DNA from: Selaginella moellendorffii
Lineage: Eukaryota; Streptophyta; Lycopodiopsida; Selaginellales; Selaginellaceae
Direction of reading: 5' to 3'
Length of the DNA: 64,000 nucleotides
NCBI RefSeq assembly: GCF_000143415.4
Contig: NW_003314394.1
Location: forward strand, 34,955-98,954
A program made the position numbers and the translations under genes. Below are positions 22,109 through 32,834 of this stretch, piece after piece (the stretch's first letter is position 1; the number at the start of each line of letters is the position of its first letter). The notes beneath the pieces are model-generated. The model ran no database searches, was not told the origin of the DNA, and saw only the letters and a list, made by a program, of their open reading frames with translations.

Positions 22109-22357
22109 ATGGAGGCCAAGAAGGTGATCATCATGTTCATGGTCCTATCATTCATGGCAGCAGTATGTGCAGCTCAACGTTGCCGAGATTACAATGATGG
22201 CATTGCACAGTGTTGGGGAGCCAGCCCCGACTGTCGCACCGCTTGCACCACTTGCCACCGTGCTTCGGATCGTCGCAGCTGCGTCCGATGCAGTGGTTAC
22301 AAGTGTAGTGGAATACTCCGTACTTGCGTTTGTACTGGAAGCTGTGTTCCTTGCTGA
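22109..22357 (+). CDS. secreted cysteine-rich peptide, 12 Cys, unknown function
   Basis: An intact 82-codon frame. Residues 1-22 form a signal peptide (positive MEAKK, hydrophobic core, cleavage likely after AAVCAA), leaving a mature peptide of about 60 residues with 12 cysteines. Spacings are C-x9-C-x6-C-x3-C-x2-C-x8-C-x2-C-x4-C-x6-C-x1-C-x3-C-x2-C. Twelve Cys allow six disulfides, so the product is probably a compact, secreted, disulfide-stabilised peptide. The pattern is not the usual 8-Cys plant defensin, LTP or GASA pattern as I know them. It is arginine-rich and basic. A TATA box, short leader and downstream AATAAA at 22403-22408 fit a real single-exon gene. Function (defence, signalling, reproduction) cannot be told from sequence. 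Confidence 0.8.
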   Translation: MEAKKVIIMFMVLSFMAAVCAAQRCRDYNDGIAQCWGASPDCRTACTTCHRASDRRSCVRCSGYKCSGILRTCVCTGSCVPC

Positions 22358-22402
22358 CGAACTGTATGGAGTGTGTGACCATATATATTATCTAGTGAGT
22401 TA

Positions 22403-22408
22403 AATAAA
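22403..22408 (+). terminator. polyadenylation signal of the Cys-rich peptide gene
   Basis: AATAAA 46 bp after the stop codon. Confidence 0.6.
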
Positions 22409-22449
22409 ACCAAGTTTGAATTGTATCTAGCTGTACAAATATACAGATG

Positions 22450-22930
22450 TGCTCCAGCTGATGAATCTTGGCGCTACACCCAAGCTTCAATCTTGATCCC
22501 CAAGTCCGAAGCTTCGATCTTGCTTCAATCTTGCTTTGATCTTGGCCCTTCAAGCGCAGTCCGGATCCGCATTCTGCAGCAGTCTGCAAGCGATCGGTGA
22601 AGCTTCAAGCTTCAATCTCGCTTAAAGCTTCCTTCAAGCTCTCCAGTCCGCAGTCTGCGTAGTCTGCAGTATGCAATCGATCATGAGCTTCAATGGCTTC
22701 GATCTTCAATCTTTAGCGATTCATCCAGCTTCCAGCGTCAGTCCTGATCCACTCCGATTGCAAGCTATAATCTTTCACTACTGTACAAGATTAAACCCTC
22801 AATCTGCAATCTTCAATCTCAAACACGTCTCACGCCTCAACCCTATTCGCAGTCTCAAGCTCGTCGCCTCAATCTTTAAGGTTCAGTCATGAAGCTTCCC
22901 CTCTTCCACTTTTCAATCTTCAACTAATCT
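22450..22930. repeat. degenerate GCTTCAATCTTG short repeats
   Basis: Variants of CTTCAATCTT, GCTTCAAGCTT and GTCCGCAGTCTGC recur many times. Frames are not protein-like. The array probably belongs to the LTR that ends before the primer-binding-like site at 23167. Confidence 0.5.
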
Positions 22931-23340
22931 TCGCAAGAAGAAACAGCAATTAAAAATCAACGGATCTGTATGCAAGTGTCAAGATTGATGACTTCGTCTC
23001 GCTCACAGTTCGATCTCCTCAGCCAGCTTGTCGCTAGTCAATAGTCAACGACAACAGATCAATTACACGGTAAGTTAGATTAGTCAGAGCTAAGTTTAAA
23101 TAGTTTAAAAACTTGTAGAAATTCACGATGCGACGCATCTTCTTGTTCTTCCTTCCCTCTATCATAGTGATATCAGATCCAGCACTCTCTCCCCGTTTCC
23201 ACTAGTCCTGGCAGATGATTCCTCTGTTCATGGTGAAGACGATCACCGCATCTCTCTAGTAACTTTGATCAGCATCAGACTTTCACTCAGCTGCAAGAAT
23301 TCATGACTAGTCAGCAAACTTTCATGTCTTAGACCTTGCA
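22930..23340 (+). mobile_element. 5' remnant of an LTR retrotransposon (LTR end, PBS, gag start)
   Basis: At 23167-23182 GTGATATCAGATCCAG resembles the initiator tRNA-Met primer site TGGTATCAGAGCC used by many plant LTR elements. Downstream is ADDSSVHGEDDHRISL and, in another frame, DQHQTFTQLQEFMTSQQTFM then a stop and TLQQLRHIS, a Gln-rich coiled segment as found at gag N-termini. Sequence resembling an element ends near 23340. Confidence 0.5.
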
Positions 23341-23344
23341 GCAG

Positions 23345-24370
23345 TTACGTCACATTTCCTTCCCCATAAATATGCATAAATAAAATAAACTAAGAACAAT
23401 AATTAATAAAAAGAAAAAAAAAGAAAAATAGGTCATTGCCAAAATATCATAAGGTAGAAGTTGGGGTAAATGCCCACTAGAAAGTAACCAACCACTCATG
23501 GATGTGTGGGTGGCCAGTTTCTTCCTGAAACAACAGCCACAAAGCTTCCACTAAACATCCTCGCTTAGTTCAGGTCAAACCTAATTTCTGACCAAGTCCT
23601 GCCATGTTTTGCTCCCGCCAAGTCCCTGCCGCATGTAAATCCATTCCCTGGCAAAGATCGCGCCTTTGATCTGCCACCACAATGATTAGGGAATGATCCA
23701 TCACGAGTGGATCTTCGAAAGATCATACAAAGCTCACCGTGAGCTCAGACTCCAGCAGACAGAAGAAGAGTTGTTCCTTGACATCAAATGAAACATTTCT
23801 TCTGGTTGTTTTGAGGAGCAAATCCTTGCAGCAGGATTGGGAGAAGCAGAGCCATCTTCAAGCACATTGAACGGCAACTGATCAGTAAGTGAAAAGAAAA
23901 GTAAAACTCACATTTTCTCTCGTAGCTTGCTCACCAAAACTTGCATTTTTGGTCGCTCCATGTTCGCAAAAACCGATATCTTTTATCGTTGCGGCTTAGT
24001 GATGCAGATGTTATGCGCGATTACTAGGAGTATCTCCTGATGTACCATGGAAACAGGCCGCCACTCCCGCTCGCGTGCTGGTTTGATTATGGACGATACA
24101 GGATGCAGAACGAAGAAAGAAAATAAAAGCGAGCCCCCAGAACTGTGTGGAATCAAAACTTAACTTTTGTGTGCGTCTCTCAAGAACCATAAACAAAATT
24201 AACCACGGAACCAAGCTCATTTGGAAATACATCTGAAAACTCAACTCAGCATGCAGAGGAACCTGAAGCTCCAGAAGAACTGGGAGCTGATATGGAGGAA
24301 GCCACATTTTGCCTCCTGTAACTGAGATTTAAATAAAGAAAAGCGAAGAAGGCCAAGATTATCTGGTCGA
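23345..24370. other. no gene seen
   Basis: An A-rich tract (aataaaaagaaaaaaaaag, around 23400) and non-coding DNA. Minus-strand frames at 24011-24426 have no protein-like features. Confidence 0.4.
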
Positions 24371-24378
24371 AAAAAGAT

Positions 24379-25330
24379 ATGATGTTTGCTGTTGCTGCAG
24401 TGCAGAGTGGGAAAATGTCTCAACACCAGGCTGCAAAAATCTTTGATATTGGCAGAACAAGTTTACAGAATTGGTCAGAGGGACGAACTGTGATCAGGAG
24501 AAAAGGACCTGAATATCATCTTAGTAAGCAACTAGAGCAGAAGTTTGCAGACTGGTCATTCACAAGACAACAGGCTGGACACCCTGTGACAAAACAAATC
24601 CTGGTTAACAAGGCAGGAGAATCACAGACATGGTCGGCTTACCTTTTGAAAACGAACTGTCTGGCTCCTCGTGGTGGTCACGATTCTGAAGGCGTCATCC
24701 AGAACTGTCGCTGAAGTCATCATAGGCACTCAGCAGATCCCACACTCATTGTTTCAGTCCCGAAGGTTCTACAAAATCCTCCTCAAAGGATACACTCCTG
24801 ATTGATGGATGAGACCAGACTTTCAGTTAGCAGAGGCGGGGGCCTTCAGGTAATTTCTCGATGAGAAAGCAGGGAGGTTGTCGAAATTGTGCCCGCCTTA
24901 AAATAATGGTTGACCATCGTCGTTGCTGTGAGCGCTGTTGGTCAGTCGATCCCAAACTATTACATCTTCAAAGGAGCTCGGTACTCCATCAACTGGATTC
25001 CCAATTGCAACTCTCAGGCAGCTTTTGCAATGTCAAAGAAAGCTTGAATGAAAAATGCTCTCTTTGTCGACTGAATTGATCACTTTTGCCATTCGAAGTC
25101 CTTGGAAGAGTAAACAAGAAAAACCCGGATCATGCTCTTGTGGGATGACATGGATCTCACCTGACTTCTGAGGCAATAATAAAAGCATGGGAGGGCATGA
25201 CGCCCATCCCTCCGCATACTAGCCACAACCCTCAGCCGTTCGATGTCTCCATCTCCAGTGATTCTCCACACCGAGTGAGTGAGATGGATGGTGGGAAACA
25301 ATCAACATGAACTTATGAAGCATGAACTTG
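24379..25330 (+). pseudogene. pogo/Tigger-type transposase remnant
   Basis: The open part starts FAVAAVQSGKMSQHQAAKIF, the pipsqueak-type helix-turn-helix found at the N-terminus of pogo-family and CENP-B-like transposases. In later frames MDETRLSVSRGGGLQVISR (24805) fits the first catalytic Asp block (D-E-T), GSHLTSEAIIKAWEG (25155) fits the DGHxSH block with the Asp codon region lost to a stop, and PPHTSHNPQPFDVS (25212) matches the PxHTSHxxQPLDV hallmark of the DDE_1 family. Multiple stops and shifts show it is dead. A Glu/Ala/Lys-rich frame at 25657-25893 may be the C-terminal coiled tail. Terminal repeats were not found. Confidence 0.8.
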
Positions 25331-26600
25331 GTGGCATGGCATCCAGAGCTATTGGTCAAGCTCTTACTCTTTAAACATCATTACTTGATTCAAAGCAATT
25401 AGAATTTGCCGTTCGACTAAACGAAGATGGAGAAGGAGGTCAAAGTGCACCAGCACAATCCAGAACTTGCACTTGTTCTGCAACCGGACACACAGCAAAG
25501 TTCAGCAAAGAGGAAGCACAAAACCATAAAGAACGCTCACCTGAAGCTGCACCATTCTACTATCCAAGAGTTGTTGCAATGAATAATCTAGTGATCCAGG
25601 CAGAGGTAGATGCTCTACTCCTCGTCTAAGTGACCACAAATACACAATAAAAAAGAGTGAGGGCAAAGACTCTGAAAGCAACTCCTAGCTACAACATTTA
25701 TGAAACAACTTACCTCACGGAGAAAGCTGCACAGGAGGCAGCATTTGTAGAGATTGGAAGAGTCGAAGGGAATGTGGAAAGCCAAACTGCCAAAGTTGGA
25801 GTAGCAAGGGTGACGAAAGAAGAGGCAGCCAAGTGTAGGGCTGCCAAGGAACTGGAGAAAGCTACACAACTACCACCTGCAAGAAGGAAATGACAGGAAG
25901 TGAAGACTGCCAGCTTCCCAAAGATAATTGTCCCTGCCATCTGCAGCAATCAGCTCAGCAATCTCAGGCATCTACAAAGGGAACAGTCAATAGTATTGAG
26001 TTCACTGCAAACTAATGATTTCTATTTGTTTTAGCACTGTAAACTGTAAACTTATCAATGAAAAGTTTCGAAATTTAAGTTTGCCAGTTGCTTGTTTCTA
26101 ACTGAAAACGTTCAATCAATCCTGACATTTTAAATTTGCCATATTCTTTCACATGGGGGAATGCTGGAAAATTAACCAAAGTGGGGCAACACTAAATAGT
26201 ATTGTGCTAGTAACTCTTACCTCAGAACATGATTTTGCATATTAAACTGAATATTCAGATTTGTAAAAAATATTTTATTAAAATAAATATGCAAAACTAA
26301 TTGAATTAACTAAAAGATTAAATCTTTGAGAATTTTTGTTTGTTGACTGTTTTGGTTAATTTATTATATTGAGTAAGGACGTTCAAGTCTATCTGTCACT
26401 GACTGCATACAACGATAGCAGTTGGTTCGTCATACAGACGGAATATGTAGCTTTGTGTCTAAACTGTCAGCTTTACATAACTACGTCTTTTTGATCGAAG
26501 CTAAGTACCACTTGACATCTGATTGGACAAAACAGTCTTAAACACTTCTGATTTATGTGACAGGAAATGAAGCATGGGCATCTGCAGTTGTAAAGTGTCA
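25331..26600. other. mostly non-coding, possible transposase tail
   Basis: Contains the coiled-coil-like frame 25657-25893 (EKAAQEAAFVEIGRVEGNVE near 25720) and AT-rich DNA after 26.0 kb. Nothing else is recognised. Confidence 0.4.
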
Positions 26601-26626
26601 ATATTGTTCCGGGATGATCTGAGGCC

Positions 26627-26905
26627 TTAGTAGTTAGAGCTTAACCTGGAGAAACTCTGCAATATCCTCCAGCTCCTCAGGCTCTTTGATCCAATATAAG
26701 TAGCACCCACATACTGCTGCCATGTCACATCCATGTTCATGCTCTTTGTCAACGCATTACGACCTCGAACTATGAGCGACAACACCTTTCGGTCGTAGAT
26801 GTCATGTCCCAAGAACACGGGGACTTGATCAGACTCATCGTCTGATTTCAGCGCAGGGAGATGAAACTCATTCCTCAGGAACAATGCCGCTGTACGCAGA
26901 TCCAT
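26627..26905 (-). pseudogene. unrecognised protein fragment
   Basis: The minus frame MDLRTAALFLRNEFHLPAL continues through VPVFLGHDIYDRKVLSLIVR. A different frame at the end (YWIKEPEELEDIAEFLQVKL, then stop) looks more natural than the tail of the open frame, so a shift or unseen splice is likely. I do not recognise the family. The translation looks like real protein by residue mix, nothing more. Confidence 0.35.
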
Positions 26906-27119
26906 AGTGGCAAGAATCCGTTAATGCCCAAAAACACTGACAAACCTGCCTAGCTGATCGTCTGAAGGGTTATCCTGGACTACTTGATACTTAGATGCGT
27001 CGAGGTCGAACCATCTTCCTCCTTGCACTGTGGTTTGGTTTAGCTTAAATGCCAGGTTTATTAGCACTGTGCCGCTCATTCCACAGAGCTGAATGAGTCG
27101 GTTCTATTGTGCATTTATT

Positions 27120-28960
27120 GATTTAGTTATGTTATAAATGATGCTACACTATGGGGCTGGGCTTCTGTTGAAGATTGGCTCATCACTTTTATCATCGTGA
27201 TATGCATTCAGTTAATGGAGTATACAAGATTATCACGGGCAATGATACAAAACCGGCTATCAAGGCTGGTGATGAAGCCAGTTCAGAAGCTCTGCGGCAG
27301 CGGAAGATTCGTGATAGCAGGGCTGCAGGCTGTATCGTATATCTTGTAAGCTTGCTGGTGGTGATTTTGGTAACAGCTCGTCCAGTTGTGATCAGGATAC
27401 AAATTCTAGGTCATTATCATAATTGGTCTCTCTTGATTCTTTCACTCCGGCAAAGGCCGGCGAGCTGACGGTATTCTGCATGGTCATTGTTTCTCTTATC
27501 GTAAGCTTGGGTACAAAGTCATTAATTGTCCAAACTGTCTGGCACATTGATTCTGAGTAGGAGTTGGATGTTCATGGTTTCCAAAATGAAATTGAGGGGA
27601 ACAGCTTCTTCTATTCTCTGCTGAGTGTTTTGAAGACCATGGTCAAAGTTGCTGTCAACATTCTTTAACGCACTGCTTAAGTCATGTTTCATTTAACGTC
27701 TAATGAAGGTTTTCATAGACGGAATCAGTGGCATAAGTTTTCAGCAAAGTTTCAGAGGAGGTTGAGGGATTTCTGAAGAACCCAAGATTACATTATTTGG
27801 AGCTTTATGCTGCTAAATATGTGGATGCAAATGTTTGCTTGATTGGATCTTCGAGGCTTGGTTGGTGGGTTCCAAGAGTTCCTGCTCTATTGGACAAATG
27901 AAGTGTTATTCATCTCTGTTGTAAAGGTCACCAGCAGTTTTGAAGTAGTTCGTTATGGTCTTTGTGCACATGTGAGGGAGGGATGCCTCTACTGGTGATA
28001 AGTTATAATTTTCAAGATGAAGGGACAGTCTAACTACTTAGAATCTCTGTTTAGGTGGTAATATCGGTGAAAGTGATGGTGACGGTAGTGCTTAAGTAAA
28101 ATGAAGAACAGAATCAGTACCTGAATGTGCTGAAGAAGATGGTGGTGCGCTGATAACAGTATTGATGGTGACAACTTGTGATGGAGGCGGTCTCCGTAAA
28201 TAGGGAAGCTAATATTATGTAACCGTCTCAGTCGTCATTATTTGTACACGGTTAATCTCAATCAGACATGGGATGATTACATGTCAACTGAGGTAAAAGT
28301 GACATGGACTGATGATTAGGCAGATTGAAATATGCACATGATGAGTTTTTTTATTTTTGGAGGTTTTTGTTTTTACAACTCAAAAAATTGGTGGCAATTT
28401 GTTTTATTAAAAAAAATGATATGATATCACATAATATATTTTTAACTACGTGTTAAAATATGTTTTAAGATGTGATCTCAACTTAGTAAAATTTATTAAA
28501 ACCATTGATTTTATCGTTATACTAACTATATAATAAAGCACAAAACGTAGTGATAAGGCCCTACATTAGGGATCAAATCAGATTTGTCTAAGTCAAACAT
28601 CAATTGCCCCTTGTCGAGTAGCTCGACATACGCACAGTACTAGTCTTCAATTCGTGTTGTATACCTCACCGTTGCGAGCAGACGAGCAGTGGGGTCTCAT
28701 GATCACGACCTGACTGATGAGATTTCCCATTCTCATCACGAGCTCCTTGGTTCTCATCGTCACTTCCCATTGTCACGACCTGACTTATGTGGCAATTTCT
28801 GGTATAAGATCTGCGTGAAGTTGCCATGTCTTGTGTTGGATGACTAAAACCAATTATTTTATTGTTCTACTAAAAATTACAAACTCTTGTAAAATGGTAG
28901 GAAAATGTTATCACGTCCCTTTCTAGAACACGGCAAACAAACATACAGTAGTATCTCCTT
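27120..28960. other. no recognised gene
   Basis: A plus frame at 27175-27468 has a hydrophobic stretch (CIVYLVSLLVVILVTARPVV) but no known domain or clear exon ends. The rest is AT-rich or G/A-rich non-coding DNA. It includes a degenerate upstream copy of the promoter region of the next gene (28571-28740). Confidence 0.4.
28571..28740 (+). repeat. upstream degenerate copy of the 5' region of the deaminase-like gene
   Basis: Blocks TTTGTCTAAGTCAAACATCAA, CTTGTCGAGT, CTCACCGTT and GAGCAGACGAGCAGTG recur in the same order at 28984-29125 just before the start codon, and GGGGTCTCATGATC resembles the first codons of the gene. The copy has no open frame. Confidence 0.6.
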
Positions 28961-29128
28961 ATCTTCTGGAACCAAAGATTTCACATTTGTCTAAGTCAAA
29001 CATCAACTGTTGCAATTGCTGCTTGTCTAGTGGATAGTATTCACGTGAATGCGCGTTGAATACTCTCACCGTTTCGACTTAAAAGCTGGGATCGCAAGCA
29101 GAGGAGCAGTGTGTGTTTTGCATTCAGT

Positions 29129-30064
29129 ATGGGGTCAGGTCATTCTCACGTCCTTACTGATGATGATCAAGCCAATCTCGATCAAGCCAAGTTCATGTTG
29201 CAGGTTCTCCGGAACATCCCAGGCCTCAGCGTGCTAGATGTCTGGATTCACTACCTCACCCTCGTCGACATGGCCGAGCTGCTACGCACTCGCGAGAGGC
29301 AAGGGCGCCGTGTCTTAGACGTGCTCTGCAGGGGCGTCACGGACTCCGTCTCCGTCATCGGCGCAAGCTCAACGCTGAGGAACCACCTGGGAAAGATAAC
29401 GCAGAAAGCCGCGGCTGTCCCCGACGTCGGGGCCTTCAACGACACGGACAAGTCGAGGCTGGAGAAGGCCATGGAGGAAGCCCAAGAGGATACGTCCCGC
29501 GCGATACGCCATGGAAACTTCAAATGCTGCGCCGAGCATGCCGTGTTTGAGAAGCTGGACAGGATGGGCAAGCAGGCCAACTACACGTACGCTGTGCAGA
29601 AGGTCCCGCTGAACTTCCCTGAGAACCGCGAGCTGGAGAAGCTGCCTTCGGGAGTTGTCAGGATTGTACCTCGCTGCGCCAACTGCAAGATCGCCGGTGG
29701 TGCCGCCAGTGGCTCCGGACCGTTTCCACGAACTCCACGTCTGGGTGCGGTAGTCACCGATCACCCCAACCTAGATGGACTGGTTGTCCCCGTTATGTCG
29801 CCTGCTGTCTTGTACTACATCAGGTGAGATAACGATGTTGAGGATTTCGTCAAGATTGTTTTGATGTGAGTGCATGCATGCAGGGTTGAACTTAGAGGTG
29901 TCAACGGAGCCACTCGTCAGGCTATCGTGCAGCGCTTCCCGAATGTCCGTGTGAGGCGAACCGACCCGCCCATCCCGCTGGCGGCTGAAAGGATCTTCCC
30001 ACTCATGGATGATAACGATGATGACCTGGAAACCATGTTCGTCCGTCGGCACGACGAGCTCTGA
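29129..30064 (+). CDS. zinc-deaminase-like protein with potential N-myristoylation site
   Basis: CDS join(29129..29823, 29884..30064), 291 residues, with one 60-nt GT-AG intron (gtgaga...catgcag) that restores frame exactly (AG/G). ATG 29129 is chosen because it gives MGSGHSH, which fits the MGxxxS N-myristoylation consensus. Residues 1-125 are helical-looking. CAE at 134-136 and PRCANC at 181-186 have the layout of the zinc-dependent cytidine/nucleic-acid deaminase fold: (H/C)AE supplies one zinc ligand and the catalytic Glu, and CxxC supplies the other two ligands. The PRCxNC wording recalls deaminase domains of bacterial polymorphic-toxin systems more than housekeeping cytidine deaminase. 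The C-terminus is acidic then basic. No operon or partner is seen. The coding exons are much richer in G+C than the flanks. The deaminase reading is my inference from two short motifs; substrate is unknown. Confidence 0.72.
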
Positions 30065-30224
30065 TTGATGAATCAGTCAATGCTAATAATCAAGTAAAAA
30101 CAAATAAAGGCCAACAAGTTTGTCATTATTGTTAATCGCATTTTACAGACAAAGTTAAACACGCTGTTCAAGAATCAAGAAAATATTAATCAATCACAAT
30201 GGTGAGGCATTCTCTCGTGGATTT

Positions 30225-30900
30225 CTGCTGCTTGTTGCTAGGTTCTCAATCGTTTGACATTCTCGTTGTCTTCATCCTCTTCCTCATCCGTCTCCACCTC
30301 ATCCTCATCGCCCCCCTCATCGTTATCTTCAACATGCATAGCACACTAAGCATCTCCTCTCCGTTGCACCGCGACATTTTCCTGTGTGAAGGCCAAGGTC
30401 ATCAACGCAGACTTGAGAGCCTTGCTCAATGGTTTCAGCTTTCCCAGGCCCTTCACAATGACACAGTCATCCTCCACCTCAAATGAGTCGACTTCAGATC
30501 TTACGTCGAAAATGAGGCTCATTTCCACCAACGGCTTTACCAATGACCGCATCACGCTTGCTGCACTAGGCCTGAACAGGAATTTCACGAAAAACTCTCC
30601 ACAGTTTTCTGGATCATGTAGAAATCAACAGCCCACGCTTAAGATGACGGCAGCACAACGGTCCCAGTAGAACTCAGTTCTGGGATCAACTGTTGTAGAC
30701 ACAAAAGCATTAAAATACAAATCCCCATCCATCTGGACACTGTTTTTCCTCCAAGTTTTGCACAACTCAAAGTACAAACATTGCCGTCAGAAACGTTCTG
30801 AGTGGAATTGGCTCCATGTAGTCGTATGCAAGACTTACTCATGCCCAGTAACAGAACCAGCTTGGTGGCCAACTCGTCACTGAAACCTTCTGTGACTCAT
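30225..30900 (-). pseudogene. unrecognised minus-strand gene, interrupted
   Basis: One minus frame reads MDGDLYFNAFVSTTVDPRTE, CAAVILSVGC, a stop, FLHDPENCGEFFVKFLFRPS, SFEVEDDCVIVKGLGKLKPL, FTQENVAVQRRGDA, a TAG, then an acidic Asp/Glu tail ending NVKRLRT near 30225. Only two stops break about 165 codons. A GTAAGT donor near 30840 suggests an upstream exon ending LVLLLGMS. It is convergent with the deaminase-like gene, 160 bp apart. The stop codons could be sequence errors or true decay. Family not recognised. Confidence 0.45.
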
Positions 30901-30989
30901 CCATCCTTGCATAGTGAAGTCAGGCCTTCGACATAGGAAAGAAGGGTCGTATCAGATGCATGAAGGATCTTGGGGGCTCCCACCAGAAG

Positions 30990-31740
30990 GAAGGCCCCCT
31001 TTTTCAGGGCTTCATTTTTCAGACCTGTTTATTCGCCTATTTTCTCTTGCAAAGTTTGTTATGGTCAAATATTAATTTCTATTGCACGGTTTTTTTTTCA
31101 GGCTTTCTGTTTATTCAGGTATTTACCCTTGCAAAGTTTTCTAGCATTTCAGTTATCAAGTGTTATTCTCTTTTGTCAGGCTACGTTTTTCAAACTTTAT
31201 GTTTATTCAGCAGTATCACTTTTTTTGCTGGGGTTTGTTTTCCAGAATATAAATTTGTTAACAAAATTATCCTGTGTTAAGTTTGCAGGCTTTAGCATTG
31301 CAAGTTTCAGTGATTTGATTTTCAGAAGTTTTGGTTTTCAAAGATTCAGTTGATTTGATTTTTACTGTTAGGGTGTAAGGGATAAGGATCCTAACAGATT
31401 ATTACCTCTGCAAAGTGTGCAAGGTTTTACACTAGGATCCCCTTTTCAGAGCTTTGTTTACAAATTTTTATTTATTCCCTTTTTTACCCCTGCAAAGTTT
31501 GTTACGGTTTAAGTTATCAAATATTAAACCCTATTGCAGGGGAACCTATTTACCCTTGCAAAGTTTGCATGGAATTTAGTACCTGGGTTTTTTTTCCAAA
31601 GTCTTTGGTATTTAGGGATTTCAATAACTTTCTAGGCTTTGTATTTCTATATTTTAGTTTATCAAATTTGCCAGGCTTTAGTCATTTTCAAAGGTTTGTT
31701 TATCTAGAACCTGTTTTTTTTAAACAAGGGTTTATGTTTT
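30990..31740. repeat. degenerate tandem repeat, unit about 80-100 bp
   Basis: Recurrent blocks TGTTTATTC, TTTACCCTTGCAAAGTTTG, TTATCAAATATTAA and CTATTGCAGG appear in the same order at about 31020-31085, 31110-31180, 31450-31545 and 31550-31570. Plus-strand frames here are Phe/Leu-rich by composition and are not genes. Confidence 0.6.
31371..31401 (+). repeat. LTR-end-like sequence
   Basis: TTAGGGTGTAAGGGATAAGG followed by ATCCTAACA matches the reverse complement of 40903-40930 (TTAGGGTATAAGGGATAGG, ATCTTAACA). The latter adjoins a primer-binding-like site, so this is probably the end of a related LTR. Confidence 0.5.
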
Positions 31741-32335
31741 AAATGGATCTTGTATCATGGCCAATTTAAATAAACTGTTCATATCTGTAAATTTTCTGTA
31801 AATTTATTTCATTACATTTAGTTTCATCATTCTCATCTGCCAAATGCAGCTTAGCATATAAGAAAGTAAACGGATTAAGGTCATTCAGAATTATATTGCA
31901 AGCGAGGTTACCTGGTAGAACAATGTGGTAGACTTCAGACTGAAACAAATTATAAGCTGGTTGAAATCAGGTATACATTATTTGTGCTTGTAGAACTGTT
32001 TGTTGAGTCAATGTTGACTCGCATCACTATATAATTTCATATAAAAATATATTCTTGATTTATAGCCCATGATTAACTGTAATATTTTAAAGAGTTCCCT
32101 TATTCTTGTTTCATTCATGGATTAGGTTAAAAAATTACCATATCAAATGGTTACCCCATCTTATTAGTATCTGCTCTTTTGATTTGTAATGGTAACCGTT
32201 CACGACCATTGTTCTGTAACTTCTTCCCTGGAAAAATAAACAATGTTAAATACATCACTTTGATACGTTTATAAGAAACCATTACCAAATAAGAAATTCC
32301 AAAAGTTCAATCTGACATGTGTTCTAAATCAGAAT
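31741..32335. other. no gene seen
   Basis: AT-rich DNA with one minus frame (31766-31948) that resembles no known protein. Confidence 0.4.
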
Positions 32336-32338
32336 CAA

Positions 32339-32800
32339 TCACTCCAAGAAGTTTGATATCTCTATCATTTCAGTACTCGACAGAACAACTTGGACTCCCT
32401 TGCCCTCCACATGATCAGTTATACATTTCGAGGGTGAAACTAATAGCAGACATTCCATCTTATTACTCCATTGCAAAAACAATAAGTTCCTTATGTAGAC
32501 AATAGATCCTTCTGGTCTGGCATGGTTGAAAACCAGACTTTTTAACTCCATGAATCTCTTAACCGGAAACATAGATCTCGGACCCTACCATATAATTAAT
32601 CCAGCTAGCAGCAGAACAGTTTTGCCTTGAACCCATGCTGCTGGTATTGATGATACTTCCTGTAGAGCTAAACGAAGAGACCAAATATTTAGTTCTGTTA
32701 CACACAAACTGTAAATACCTCTAATATGATCCCACAAGTTTTCAGTGGTGTTTTTGCTGATATACATAAGTCATGATTGTGTCTTGGAACTTCATCACTC
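32339..32800 (-). pseudogene. CACTA (En/Spm-type) transposase fragment
   Basis: The minus frame GPRSMFPVKRFMELKSLVFN followed by HARPEGSI matches the C-terminal (DUF4218-type) region of plant CACTA transposases, where the usual wording is GPVxxRWMxPxERFM...NxARPEGSI. Only this scrap is recognisable, in shifted frames after ARPEGSI. It adjoins the truncated 3' side of gypsy element 2. Confidence 0.65.
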
Positions 32801-32834
32801 CAGTACCTCAGGCTGTAAAATACACTCAACATGT

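Noticed and set aside
24011-24426. Minus-strand hydrophobic frames
   Set aside because: No domain, no promoter and overlap with the start of the transposase remnant on the other strand.
30960-31353. Two Phe/Leu-rich plus frames resembling membrane proteins
   Set aside because: They lie within a T-rich tandem repeat and change frame with the repeat units.
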